From the NCBI GenBank assembly GCA_002422945.1, contig DITW01000053.1:1-64000 (forward strand): a DNA stretch of 64,000 bases, given 5' to 3'. This document shows positions 45,502 through 54,262 of the stretch, in pieces; the first letter of the stretch is position 1; each line of letters starts with the position of its first letter. The notes beneath the pieces were generated by a model. That model was not told the origin of the DNA. It was given only the letters and a program-made list of their open reading frames with translations, and made no database searches. Origin of the DNA: Sphingomonadales bacterium UBA6174 (GTDB lineage Bacteria > Pseudomonadota > Alphaproteobacteria > Sphingomonadales > Sphingomonadaceae). Position numbers and translations under genes: made by a program.

Positions 45502-45926
45502 TTCCGAACATTGTCGAAGTCGCCAAAGATGTGGCCGAGCGCATGTCCCGTGATGTGGTGCCAAGGCTCACCGGCTTTGAGGCCAATAATGTCGCGATGA
45601 GCGCCGCCATGATCGGCATGATGGCCGAGCATTGGGATAAGGCCGCATCCGATCTGGTCGCGGAAAATACGAGCCTGTTGCAGATTCTGGCGCTGGGCGC
45701 GGCATCGGGTTTCGGCCCTTATGACGGGCCGTTCGATAATCCGCTGGCTGATCTGCGCGTCCATGCGCTCAGCGCCTTGAACGCGCGGTTGCGCCAGGCG
45801 CTGATTACGCTGCACGCAGCCGTCGAAGATGCGGATAGCCCGGTGGCGCGACAGATCGAGGCGCATATCTGGGCCGAATTGCGCGCATCGACCGAACGGC
45901 GCAAGATCAGCGCGGGCAATTTTTAA
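45498..45926 (+). CDS. small protein coupled to phosphotransferase (LvaB-like / DUF6285-like)
   Basis: This 142-aa, mostly helical protein has its ATG overlapping the phosphotransferase stop (ATGA). It has no signal peptide or membrane segment and is rich in Ala and charged residues (VEVAKDVAERMSRDVVPRL at the N-terminus). Small proteins of this type habitually follow APH-type acyl-CoA kinases and, in the levulinate system, form a complex with the kinase. Family naming is from memory and should be checked. Confidence 0.75.
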   Translation: MIPNIVEVAKDVAERMSRDVVPRLTGFEANNVAMSAAMIGMMAEHWDKAASDLVAENTSLLQILALGAASGFGPYDGPFDNPLADLRVHALSALNARLRQALITLHAAVEDADSPVARQIEAHIWAELRASTERRKISAGNF

Positions 45927-45961
45927 CGCCCGCTGCGTGCATGACGATTGAGGAGAGAGTG

Positions 45962-46744
45962 ATGACTAAGCGTTTCAAGGGCAAGACCTGCATCGTCACC
46001 GGTGGTTCCGCCGGAATCGGTCTGGCGACGGTGCGCCGCTTCCTCGATGAAGGGGCAGAGGTCTTGTTCTGCGGCACCAATATCGAAGCCGGTGAAAAGG
46101 CGCTGAAATTGCTGGACAGCCCCAAGGCGCATTTCATGCGGGCGGATGTCGGCGAAGAGCAGGACATCAAGGCGCTGATCGAACATGCGATTGCCAGCAT
46201 GGGCCATATCGACATTCTTGTGAACAATGCGGCCAAGGCGGCGGTTGATCTGATCCCGGATCACAGCACGGCGGATTGGCGGCGCAGCATGGCGGTGAAT
46301 ATCGATTCCGTGTTTTTCACCTGTCGTGAAGTTATCCCGCATATGGCCAAGCGCGGCGGCGGGTCGATCATCAATGTCGCCTCGATTTCCGGTCTGGCCG
46401 GGGATGGCGCTTATCCGTCCTATTGCGCGCAAAAGGGTGCAGTCATCAATCTGACCAAGGCAATGGCGGTCTATCACGCTCGCCAGAATGTGCGGATCAA
46501 TGCTGTATGTCCGGGGCTGATCGAAACGCCCGCGACATCGGCGTTCGAAGCGGTGCCGGGTCTGTTGGAAAAATGGCATCAGGGCATCCCGGCCCAACGC
46601 GCAGGACAGCCGGAAGAAATGGCCGGGGTGATCGCCTTTCTTGCATCCGATGACGCAAGCTTTATGCATGGAAGCATCGTGGTCGCGGATGGCGGGGTGA
46701 CGGCGGCAACAGGCCAGCCTACGCAGGTCCCTATCACCATTTAA
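45962..46744 (+). CDS. short-chain dehydrogenase/reductase
   Basis: This 260-aa SDR has TGGSAGIG, NNAA for NNAG, catalytic Ser in VASISG and Y-x3-K in SYCAQKGAV. GAGGAGAG precedes ATG 45962 (the in-frame ATG at 45941 contains the ribosome site within its reading frame and is rejected). It lies in the alcohol dehydrogenase/phosphotransferase operon, just before a GntR gene. Confidence 0.88.
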   Translation: MTKRFKGKTCIVTGGSAGIGLATVRRFLDEGAEVLFCGTNIEAGEKALKLLDSPKAHFMRADVGEEQDIKALIEHAIASMGHIDILVNNAAKAAVDLIPDHSTADWRRSMAVNIDSVFFTCREVIPHMAKRGGGSIINVASISGLAGDGAYPSYCAQKGAVINLTKAMAVYHARQNVRINAVCPGLIETPATSAFEAVPGLLEKWHQGIPAQRAGQPEEMAGVIAFLASDDASFMHGSIVVADGGVTAATGQPTQVPITI

Positions 46745-46771
46745 ATGCGCGATTGCCCTTGAGGAGGGGAT

Positions 46772-47491
46772 ATGCTGGGCCAACGATTTGCCGTTCATGA
46801 TGCAGAACAGATCAAGAAGCACCCTGACGGGGTTTCTTCGGGGGTGGTCGATGCGATCATGGCGGCGATCCAGTCCGGCATCATGGTGCCGGGCCAGCAT
46901 TTATTGGAGGCCGAGCTTTCCATTCGCTTCGGTGTCAGCCGTCATTCGCTGCGCCCGGCGCTGCATCGGCTGGCGGCGGATGGGGTGGTGCGGCTGGACC
47001 GTTATCGCGGCGCCTATCTGAACGTATTCGACCGGCAGACGGCGCTTGATCTGCTGGATGCAGTGGGGCCTCTGATCTGCCTTGCGGTGGAGTTGTCGGT
47101 GCGGAATATGGCCAATATGAATGCCGAACAACGGGCATTTCTGGCGGGGGCCGATGCGGGCGTGGTTGTGCCGGACGCGCGGTCGGCGAGCTTCTTGCTG
47201 TGGCGGCATCGCTTTTATTGGACGATTTTTGAATTGAGCAACAATCGTCAGCTTGCCGGTATCATTCCATTTTCACGGATAGATTTGCTCCGCGCCCAAA
47301 TGTCGACCGGCGCTGAACCAAATGCGGGGGCAGAGGATATGGTCGATTATCAGGACATCGCCCGCGCGGTCCTGAATGCCGATATGGACTCGGCTGTGGC
47401 GGCAGCCAAGCGCCATATCGCCAATCGCCGCCGCACCGTCGAGGCCGCGCCGAACATCTGTTTCAGGCCGTTGTCTGGCTTAGGTGTCTGA
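46772..47491 (+). CDS. GntR-family regulator, FCD type (third paralogue)
   Basis: This 239-aa protein is a relative of the regulators at 9022 and 17733 (MVPGQHLLEAELSIRFGVSR, then SLRPALHRL and RYRGAYL). The C-terminal FCD domain is more diverged. GAGGAGGGG precedes ATG 46772. It follows the SDR by 27 nt and ends exactly where the convergent epoxide hydrolase gene ends. It may regulate its own operon or share operators with the other two. Confidence 0.88.
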   Translation: MLGQRFAVHDAEQIKKHPDGVSSGVVDAIMAAIQSGIMVPGQHLLEAELSIRFGVSRHSLRPALHRLAADGVVRLDRYRGAYLNVFDRQTALDLLDAVGPLICLAVELSVRNMANMNAEQRAFLAGADAGVVVPDARSASFLLWRHRFYWTIFELSNNRQLAGIIPFSRIDLLRAQMSTGAEPNAGAEDMVDYQDIARAVLNADMDSAVAAAKRHIANRRRTVEAAPNICFRPLSGLGV

Positions 47492-48628
47492 TCAGCGGAT
47501 CGACCGGAAGCAATCGCGCATTTCCCCCACGAACAGGCTCGGCTGTTCCAACGCTGCAAAATGGCCGCCGCGCGGCAATTCATTCCAATGGATGATGTTC
47601 GACATGCAGCGATCGGCCCAACTGCGCGGTGCGCGATATAGTTCGCCGGGGAAGATGCTGCACCCTACCGGCAGATCAAGCTGGCGCGCGCCAAAGCCAT
47701 CGGCAAAACTTTCCCAATAGATACGGGCGGAAGAGGCAGCGCTGTTGGTCAGCCAATAGAGCGTGACGATATCCAGCATGTCATCCAGCGCGATGACCGT
47801 TTCCGGATCGCCGCCGCAATCCGCCCAATTGGTGAATTTCTCATATATCCATGCCAATTGCCCAATTGGGGAATCGGCCAGCGCGTAGCCGATGGTCTGG
47901 GGGCGGGTAGCCTGTTGGGTGGAATAGCCGGATTCATGCGCCTGATAGGCCATCATCGCATCCAGCATCGCCTGTTCTTCTGATGAGAACGGGCCGGATA
48001 GATCGTCGGGCAGTACCAGCGGCATGTTGATATGGATCGCCGCGAGCGCCGGTGCGCGGCGCATGCCCAATGTGGTGGTGATCGTCGCGCCCCAATCGCC
48101 GCCTTGGGCGACATAATGATCATAGCCCAGCCGTGCCATCAGTACTTCCCATGCGGCGGCGATGCGTTTGACGCCCCAGCCGGGGGTGGCAGGCTTGCCC
48201 GAATAGCCGAAGCCCGGCAGCGAGGGGATGACGAGGTGAAAGGCATCGGCGGCGGTGCCGCCATGATTTTCCGGGTCGATCAAGGGCGCGATGACGTGGC
48301 GAAATTCCAATATCGCCCCCGGCCAGCCATGGGTCAGCAGCAAGGGCAACGCATGTTCGTGATGCGAGCGGATGTGGAGAAAATGTATGTCCACCCCGTC
48401 GATTTCGGTGATGAACTGGCCTTTATCATCGAGCCATTGGGCGCAGGCCTGCCAATCATATCGGTGCTGCCAATGGTCGGCAATCCGCTGCATCTTGTCC
48501 AGTTGTGGCCCTTGTGCGCTGTCGGTGACTGTTTCCCGGTCCGGCCAGCGCGCGCCCGCCAAGCGGCGGCGCAGATCAAGGATTGCTTGATCGGTGGCGG
48601 GGGCGATGAAAGGCCGGATGTCACTCAT
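47492..48628 (-). CDS. epoxide hydrolase (microsomal EPHX1-like alpha/beta hydrolase)
   Basis: This 378-aa protein has an N-terminal EHN-type region (DLRRRLAGARWPDRE), the oxyanion motif HGWPG, the nucleophile Asp in QGGDWGATI and the catalytic His in RGGHFAALEQP. It opens epoxides to diols. It is the last gene of a minus-strand operon with acyl-CoA synthetase and P450, so a P450-made epoxide is a plausible substrate. Confidence 0.92.
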   Translation of the reverse strand: MSDIRPFIAPATDQAILDLRRRLAGARWPDRETVTDSAQGPQLDKMQRIADHWQHRYDWQACAQWLDDKGQFITEIDGVDIHFLHIRSHHEHALPLLLTHGWPGAILEFRHVIAPLIDPENHGGTAADAFHLVIPSLPGFGYSGKPATPGWGVKRIAAAWEVLMARLGYDHYVAQGGDWGATITTTLGMRRAPALAAIHINMPLVLPDDLSGPFSSEEQAMLDAMMAYQAHESGYSTQQATRPQTIGYALADSPIGQLAWIYEKFTNWADCGGDPETVIALDDMLDIVTLYWLTNSAASSARIYWESFADGFGARQLDLPVGCSIFPGELYRAPRSWADRCMSNIIHWNELPRGGHFAALEQPSLFVGEMRDCFRSIR

Positions 48629-48638
48629 AACGGATCAC

Positions 48639-50153
48639 TCATTTCCAGTAACGATCCCGCACCAGTCGCTTGAACAGCTTGCCGGTGGGCGTGCGCGGTA
48701 GTTCGGGATCAAAGTCGATTTGCTTGGGATGCTTGATCCGCCCCAGCCGGGGGCGCAGCCATTCCATCAATTCTTCCGCGAGCGCGGGGCCAGTCTCTTG
48801 CGGGTCGCTCGGTTGAACGACGGCGATGACCCGTTCACCCATTTCGGGATCGGGCGCGCCGACCACGGCCACATCCGCCACCTTGGGGTGCAGGATCATC
48901 ACATCCTCGATTTCCTGCGGGTAGATATTTACCCCGCCAGAGATGATCATGAAGCTTTGCCGGTCGGTGAGATAAAGATAGCCCTCTTCATCGAGCCAAC
49001 CGATATCGCCGAGCGTGCTCCAGCCATGCTGATTATAGGCCGCTGCGGTTTTTTCCGGGTCGTTGTGATAGGCAAAAGGGGCAGGGTCGGCGAAATAGAT
49101 CAGGCCGGTCGAACGCGGCGGCAGGACATTGCCTCCCTCATCGCAGATGCGCGGGCTGCCCCACATCGGGCGACCGACCGAGCCGGGGCGGGCCAGCCAT
49201 TCATCCGGGCCAATCGTTGTCAGGCCATTGGCCTCGGTCCCGCCGTAAAATTCATGAATGATCGGACCCCACCACGCCATCATCTCTTGCTTGACCTTGA
49301 CCGGGCAAGGGGCAGCGGCGTGGAACACGGTCTTGAGCGACGACATATCGTAGCGCGCCCGAATCTCAGGATCGAGCTTTAACATCCGGATGAAATGGGT
49401 CGGCACCCATTGGGCATGGGTGACGTGATATTTCTCGATCAGCGACAGCGCATATTCGGGATCATATTTGTCCATCACGATGACGGTGCCGCCGAGTTTC
49501 TGGATCGACATGCACCAGCGCAATGGCGCGGCATGGTATAAAGGGGCAGCGGACAGGAAGATGGTATTTTCGTCCATGCCATATTTTTGGCGACCCAATT
49601 CCGTCAGCGGATTGGTCTGCGCCAATGGCCCTTCCGGCAGCGGCGGGCGGATGCCCTTGGGCCTGCCGGTCGTGCCGGAAGAATAGAGCATGTCATTGCC
49701 GGGCGTTTCATCTGTAATCGGGGTTTCGGGCATCCGGCTGCGTTCTGCGAGGAAGTCACGCGCCGCAGGTGTGTCGGGATGCAGATGGAAACAGGTGATG
49801 CCGCGTTGCACGATCTCGTCGATCCATGCAGCCGGGAGGTTTTCCGAGGTAATCAGCGCCTTTGAATGGCTGTCTTCGAGGATGAAGAGGATTTCATCCG
49901 GGGTCAGCCGTGTCGAGATACAGGTGTAATAGAGTCCTGCGCGTTGCGCCGCCCAGACGATCTCGAAAAACCGGCCATTATTGCCCAATAGCAACGCCAC
50001 CCCATCGCCGCGTTGCAGCCCGAGCGAGCGAAACAGGTGCGCGCCTTGATTTGATCGCGCCTCAAGCTGGGCATAGCTGATCTGCTCGCCGGTGTCGGCC
50101 ATGATATAGGCCGGTTTATCGGGGGTCGTCTGGGCATGGACGGATGGATGCAT
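48639..50153 (-). CDS. AMP-forming acyl-CoA synthetase
   Basis: This 504-aa ANL-superfamily enzyme has P-loop YSSGTTGRPKGI, the STLGDIGWLDEEGYLYLTDR block, MIISGGVNIYPQEIE, and the C-terminal lysine motif RTPTGKLFKRLVRD. It activates a carboxylic acid for beta-oxidation. The gene lies between P450 (upstream) and epoxide hydrolase. The ribosome site before ATG 50153 is weak. Confidence 0.93.
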   Translation of the reverse strand: MHPSVHAQTTPDKPAYIMADTGEQISYAQLEARSNQGAHLFRSLGLQRGDGVALLLGNNGRFFEIVWAAQRAGLYYTCISTRLTPDEILFILEDSHSKALITSENLPAAWIDEIVQRGITCFHLHPDTPAARDFLAERSRMPETPITDETPGNDMLYSSGTTGRPKGIRPPLPEGPLAQTNPLTELGRQKYGMDENTIFLSAAPLYHAAPLRWCMSIQKLGGTVIVMDKYDPEYALSLIEKYHVTHAQWVPTHFIRMLKLDPEIRARYDMSSLKTVFHAAAPCPVKVKQEMMAWWGPIIHEFYGGTEANGLTTIGPDEWLARPGSVGRPMWGSPRICDEGGNVLPPRSTGLIYFADPAPFAYHNDPEKTAAAYNQHGWSTLGDIGWLDEEGYLYLTDRQSFMIISGGVNIYPQEIEDVMILHPKVADVAVVGAPDPEMGERVIAVVQPSDPQETGPALAEELMEWLRPRLGRIKHPKQIDFDPELPRTPTGKLFKRLVRDRYWK

Positions 50154-50165
50154 GATAGTCTCGAC

Positions 50166-51413
50166 TTAAGCGCGATAGCGGATGGGCAGGGCCTTTAGCC
50201 CGGATACGAAATTCGCCTCGACCCATGCCGGTTTGCCAGCAAGTTCGATGTCGTCGATACGGGCGAGCAATTCCTTGAACAGGATGCGCATTTCGAGCTT
50301 CGCCAAATGCTGGCCAAGACACAAATGCGGGCCATAGCCAAAGGCGACATGCTTATTGGGGAAACGGTCGACGCGGAAGGCGAAGGGGTCGTCGAACACA
50401 GCCTCATCGCGATTGGCGGAAGGGTAGCACATCATCAGGCTGTCGCCCGCCTTGATCTGTTTGCCGCCGATCTCGCAATCCGCAACGGCAGTGCGGAAGA
50501 AGTGTTTGACCGGCGAACTCCAGCGGATGAATTCATCCACCGCCATCGGCATTAATGCCGGATCGGCGCGCAATTTTGCCAATTGGTCGGGGTTCTGCAA
50601 CAGGCCGAGCAAGCCGCCGGAAATGGCGGAGCTGGTCGTATCATGCCCGGCGGCGGCGACGATCAGATAATAGGCATTGCGTTCATCATCGCCAATCGGT
50701 TCGCCATCTATGGTGGCGGTCGAGAGAATGGTGGCGACATCATTGCGCGGATTGATGCGCCGGTCGGCGGTGACTGCGCTGAAATAGTCGTTGAACGCCT
50801 GAAACGCCTCGACCATGGACGCCATGCCATCGCCGCCGCCCGTATCCTTATCGGTGCTGCCGAAGACTTTTTGCGACAGGCGCAGCATCAACGGTTCGTC
50901 CTCCGGTGGGACGCCGAGGACGAGCATGATCGTGCGCAGCGGATACCATGCGGCGATATCGTTGACGAAATCGCATTGCCCGCCCATCGCCACCATGCGG
51001 TCAACGGTTTCTTTGGCGAGTTCGGTAATCTTGTCTTCCAACTGGGCGATCATTTTCGGGCCGAACCAGGCCGAGGTCAGGGCGCGATAGGCGCGATGAT
51101 CGGGATTATCCATCGCCACCAGATTGCGCGCGAAATTCTTGCTGCCGGTTTGCGCCTCCAGCATATTTTCATCGTCGATGGTGACGAGAAACTGGCGCGG
51201 TCCGTTGAGGAAATTGGCGGCGTCCAATTCGACGCGCATAATATCGGCATGGCGCGTGATCGCCCAAAAGGGCCGGAAATTTGCGGGCTGGCAATAATGC
51301 ACGGGGTCAAGCGCGCGTAGGGACGCAAAGGCCTGATGATAGAGATGTTCGTCCCCATAGGTGCGGGGGTCGGTGATGATCTCGTCGATATTGTCTGCCA
51401 GCTTTGTCGGCAC
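50166..51413 (-). CDS. cytochrome P450 (second)
   Basis: This 415-aa soluble P450 has I-helix AAAGHDTTSSAISG, the ExxR in DEFIRWSSPVKHF, and the heme loop FGYGPHLCLGQHLA. The start is taken as GTG 51413, which has GAGGAG 7 nt upstream; a longer frame to 51521 would place that ribosome site inside the gene. It is the first gene of the minus-strand P450/synthetase/epoxide hydrolase operon and divergent from the LysR gene. Confidence 0.93.
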   Translation of the reverse strand: MPTKLADNIDEIITDPRTYGDEHLYHQAFASLRALDPVHYCQPANFRPFWAITRHADIMRVELDAANFLNGPRQFLVTIDDENMLEAQTGSKNFARNLVAMDNPDHRAYRALTSAWFGPKMIAQLEDKITELAKETVDRMVAMGGQCDFVNDIAAWYPLRTIMLVLGVPPEDEPLMLRLSQKVFGSTDKDTGGGDGMASMVEAFQAFNDYFSAVTADRRINPRNDVATILSTATIDGEPIGDDERNAYYLIVAAAGHDTTSSAISGGLLGLLQNPDQLAKLRADPALMPMAVDEFIRWSSPVKHFFRTAVADCEIGGKQIKAGDSLMMCYPSANRDEAVFDDPFAFRVDRFPNKHVAFGYGPHLCLGQHLAKLEMRILFKELLARIDDIELAGKPAWVEANFVSGLKALPIRYRA

Positions 51414-51561
51414 TTTGGCTCTCCTCATTCCCATATTGGGGTTAAGGTCGAGGCGAGTTGAGAGTCCAATCGGGATATTGCAAAAATTGATAGTGAAGTG
51501 CGATGGATAGGTTATGATCACCCCTTAAGAGCCGGCAAAGTCGGCCAAATAGGAGTGGGAT

Positions 51562-52590
51562 ATGTTCCATCTGGATCTGAAACTGTTGCGTGGATTCAAT
51601 GCCGTGGCATGCGAATCTTCGGTGACGCGGGCGGCGGAGCGGTTGAACCTGACCCAGCCCACCGTGTCCGGCCAGATCAAGGAACTGGAGCAGGCGCTGG
51701 GGTTCGTGCTGTTCCACCGGACATCGCGGCGGGTGACATTAAGCGAACAAGGTGAGCGATTACTGCCTTTGGTGCAGTCGCTGCTCGCGCGCGCTGAGGA
51801 CGTCCGGCATGAGGCCGAGGCGATGCAGCACGCATCCAAGACGCGGTTCCGCTTGGGCGCATCGATGTACAGCATGGATTTTGCAGATCGGATCGAACTG
51901 CTCGATGCCTTTGTCGCGGCGATGCCGAACATTCATTATGCGATCGATAACCGGTTGCAGTCCGCCCATGTCCCCGATTTGTTGAATGATCGGCTGGATG
52001 CGGCCTTGTTGCTGGGGCTGGCTGTGCCGTCATCGCTGGCGGAGGTCAGGGATCGCTATCTCGCGCCCGGCCATATCGTCAATGAAATCCAATATCCCGA
52101 TACGCTGGAACGCGTTGTGTTTCGTCGTCGTCAAATCGGGCTGTTGGTCCCGGCGGATTCCGATCTGGCCCTTATGGACATAGTGTCGCGCGATTCCTTG
52201 CGCGGGCGGCGGGTCGCGATGTTGGGGATCGAACATGGCGAGCAGATTGTGAACCCGATGGCCAATTTCCTGCTGGAAAGCGGGGCGATGCCGATCAGCC
52301 TCGCGGAAAGCAACGCACTGGCGATCGAGCGTTACGCCCAACGGCATAATGTCTGTGCTGTTGGCATTGGCTGGTTCCCGACGCCGTCCGGGCTGGTCTG
52401 CAAGCCAGTGGAGGGTTTCGATTTCCACCTCGATTATTCATTGGCGCTGGGATCGAGCGCCAATCACGCTGCGCAACGCTTTTTTGCCTTTGCCAAGGAT
52501 TGGCAGGCGGCGCGGCTATCATTTGACTCGGCGGTGCTGGGCTTGGCCGATAATGCCGTGACGCCCGCCGTTCATGATGCGGTGCGATGA
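51562..52590 (+). CDS. LysR-family transcriptional regulator
   Basis: This 342-aa protein has an N-terminal HTH (DLKLLRGFNAVACESSVTRA, then LNLTQPTVSGQIKELE) and a C-terminal periplasmic-binding-like effector domain. It is divergent from the P450 operon, the usual arrangement for a LysR activator and its target. The 148-bp gap holds AT-rich stretches suitable for a LysR box. Confidence 0.93.
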   Translation: MFHLDLKLLRGFNAVACESSVTRAAERLNLTQPTVSGQIKELEQALGFVLFHRTSRRVTLSEQGERLLPLVQSLLARAEDVRHEAEAMQHASKTRFRLGASMYSMDFADRIELLDAFVAAMPNIHYAIDNRLQSAHVPDLLNDRLDAALLLGLAVPSSLAEVRDRYLAPGHIVNEIQYPDTLERVVFRRRQIGLLVPADSDLALMDIVSRDSLRGRRVAMLGIEHGEQIVNPMANFLLESGAMPISLAESNALAIERYAQRHNVCAVGIGWFPTPSGLVCKPVEGFDFHLDYSLALGSSANHAAQRFFAFAKDWQAARLSFDSAVLGLADNAVTPAVHDAVR

Positions 52591-52607
52591 TCCGGGGGTG
52601 AGCGCGA

Positions 52608-52988
52608 TTAGCCAGCGCCCATATCGAAGGTCGCGATGACATGGGCGGTGTCGCTATATTCCCGGACTTCACGGATGCAGTCACCATCAAAATGAATGAG
52701 GAAAATATAGCGGTTGGCATATTGCTTGCCGTTCTTCAGCAGCGATGCGCTAGTGGCCTCGATCATCAGGCTATCGCCCTGCGTCATGATCAGGCCGGGC
52801 GTGATGGCGATGCCCTCCATTGTCTGGGCATGAAGCTGGCCCAATAATGCGTCGAATTCGGTGATCGGAAAGCTCATGCCGCCATTCCACCACCATATCG
52901 CATCCTCGGTAAAAGCCGCATCTTTGATGGTGCCGGTCTTGATTTTTGCCAATAATGCCAGTGCTTTTTCTTGATGTTGGTCGGTCAT
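52608..52988 (-). CDS. SnoaL/NTF2-like protein
   Basis: This 126-aa cone-fold protein has features typical of SnoaL-like proteins (AIWWWNGGMSFPITEF, ADRYIFL-type strands). Members are isomerases, hydrolases or binding proteins. ATG 52988 has GGGGAG upstream; longer frames lack a ribosome site. It is convergent with the LysR gene and divergent from the next operon. Confidence 0.75.
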   Translation of the reverse strand: MTDQHQEKALALLAKIKTGTIKDAAFTEDAIWWWNGGMSFPITEFDALLGQLHAQTMEGIAITPGLIMTQGDSLMIEATSASLLKNGKQYANRYIFLIHFDGDCIREVREYSDTAHVIATFDMGAG

Positions 52989-53188
52989 GCCTTGGCGCTC
53001 CCCTGATGGTCGGGGCCTATTGTGATGTGACGCGCGCGTGGGACCAATTGATTTGTCCCGCGCATTGATCGGGAGTGCTGATAGGTTGCAGCAAAAGGCT
53101 GATTGGACAGATTTTGAACCTGAATGCCAAATGGCGATCAATATCAGCCGGAACAACCGGCCAGCACATGATGAGAGGAGAATCTGGA

Positions 53189-54262
53189 ATGCCGACTGTG
53201 CCGACGGTCGTCCCCACGCAGATCGATGCGCAGTGGCTGACGGATGTGCTCCGGCAATCGGGCGTGGCGGTCGAGGTGGCGAATTTCACGATGAGCCCGG
53301 TCGGGGCGGGGCAGATTGGCGACACTTTCCGTTTTGCGCTTGATTATGCGCCCGGCAGCGCGGCAGGCCCGGCGACGATCATCGGCAAATTCGCGACAAA
53401 TGATCCCACCAGCCGCCAGATCGCCGCGACATGGTCGCTTTATGAACGCGAGGTGCGTTTCTATCGTGACCTAGCATTCAAGGCGCGGGTGGCGGTGCCG
53501 ATCTGTTATGGGACATTGTTGGCAGAAGATGGCAGCTTTGCGTTGTTGTTGGAAGATCTTGCCCCGGCCAAGCCCGGCGACCAGATCGCGGGCATGTCAT
53601 CCGAGGATGCTGAGCGCGCGATGATTGAGGCGGCGCGATTGCATGCGGCATTTTGGGATCAGGGCAGTAATCCCGATCTCGCATGGCTGGAATCCGGGCC
53701 GCTGGCCCAGCCCTTTTATGCGGCGGATGTGTTTCGTTCGGCATGGGCGGGATTCCGTGAACGTTATGACGGGCTGTTGTCTGAGACGCAGCAGCATGTC
53801 TGCGCAGAATTGGCGCGCTTGTACGATGCGTATATCCGCCCGCTCGATCGCCCACGCTGTGTGACGCATAATGATTATCGCCCCGATAATATGCTATTCG
53901 GGCCGGGGGATCGGTTGAAAGTGGTGGATTGGCAATCGGCAGCGCTCGGCCATAATGCCGTGGATGTCGCCTATTTGATCGGCGGCGCATTCGCGCCCGA
54001 AGATCGCCGTGCCAATGAAAAGTCGTTGCTGGCCGCTTATCATCAAGAACTGCTGCAACAGGGCGTGCAGGGTTATGATATGGATGACCTGATCGAGGAT
54101 TATCGACATTTTGCCTTTGCCGGGATCAATGTCGCGGTGGGGGCGGCGATGCTGGTCAAGCGCACCGAGCGCGGCGACCGTATGTTTTTGACGATGTTGG
54201 ACCGCCATGTCGCCCATGTCCGCGACTGGGATTCACTTGCTATATTGGAGAGCCGAAATTGA
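53189..54262 (+). CDS. APH-family phosphotransferase (ecdysteroid-kinase-like)
   Basis: This 357-aa kinase-fold protein differs from the other three. Its catalytic motif reads THNDYRPDNMLF (HxDxxxxN kept) with VVDWQSAALGHNAVDVAYL, closer to the CHK/ecdysteroid-kinase-like branch. It may phosphorylate a free terpenoid or sterol alcohol rather than an acyl-CoA (inference). AGAGGAGA precedes ATG 53189. It overlaps the aldehyde dehydrogenase start. Confidence 0.85.
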   Translation: MPTVPTVVPTQIDAQWLTDVLRQSGVAVEVANFTMSPVGAGQIGDTFRFALDYAPGSAAGPATIIGKFATNDPTSRQIAATWSLYEREVRFYRDLAFKARVAVPICYGTLLAEDGSFALLLEDLAPAKPGDQIAGMSSEDAERAMIEAARLHAAFWDQGSNPDLAWLESGPLAQPFYAADVFRSAWAGFRERYDGLLSETQQHVCAELARLYDAYIRPLDRPRCVTHNDYRPDNMLFGPGDRLKVVDWQSAALGHNAVDVAYLIGGAFAPEDRRANEKSLLAAYHQELLQQGVQGYDMDDLIEDYRHFAFAGINVAVGAAMLVKRTERGDRMFLTMLDRHVAHVRDWDSLAILESRN

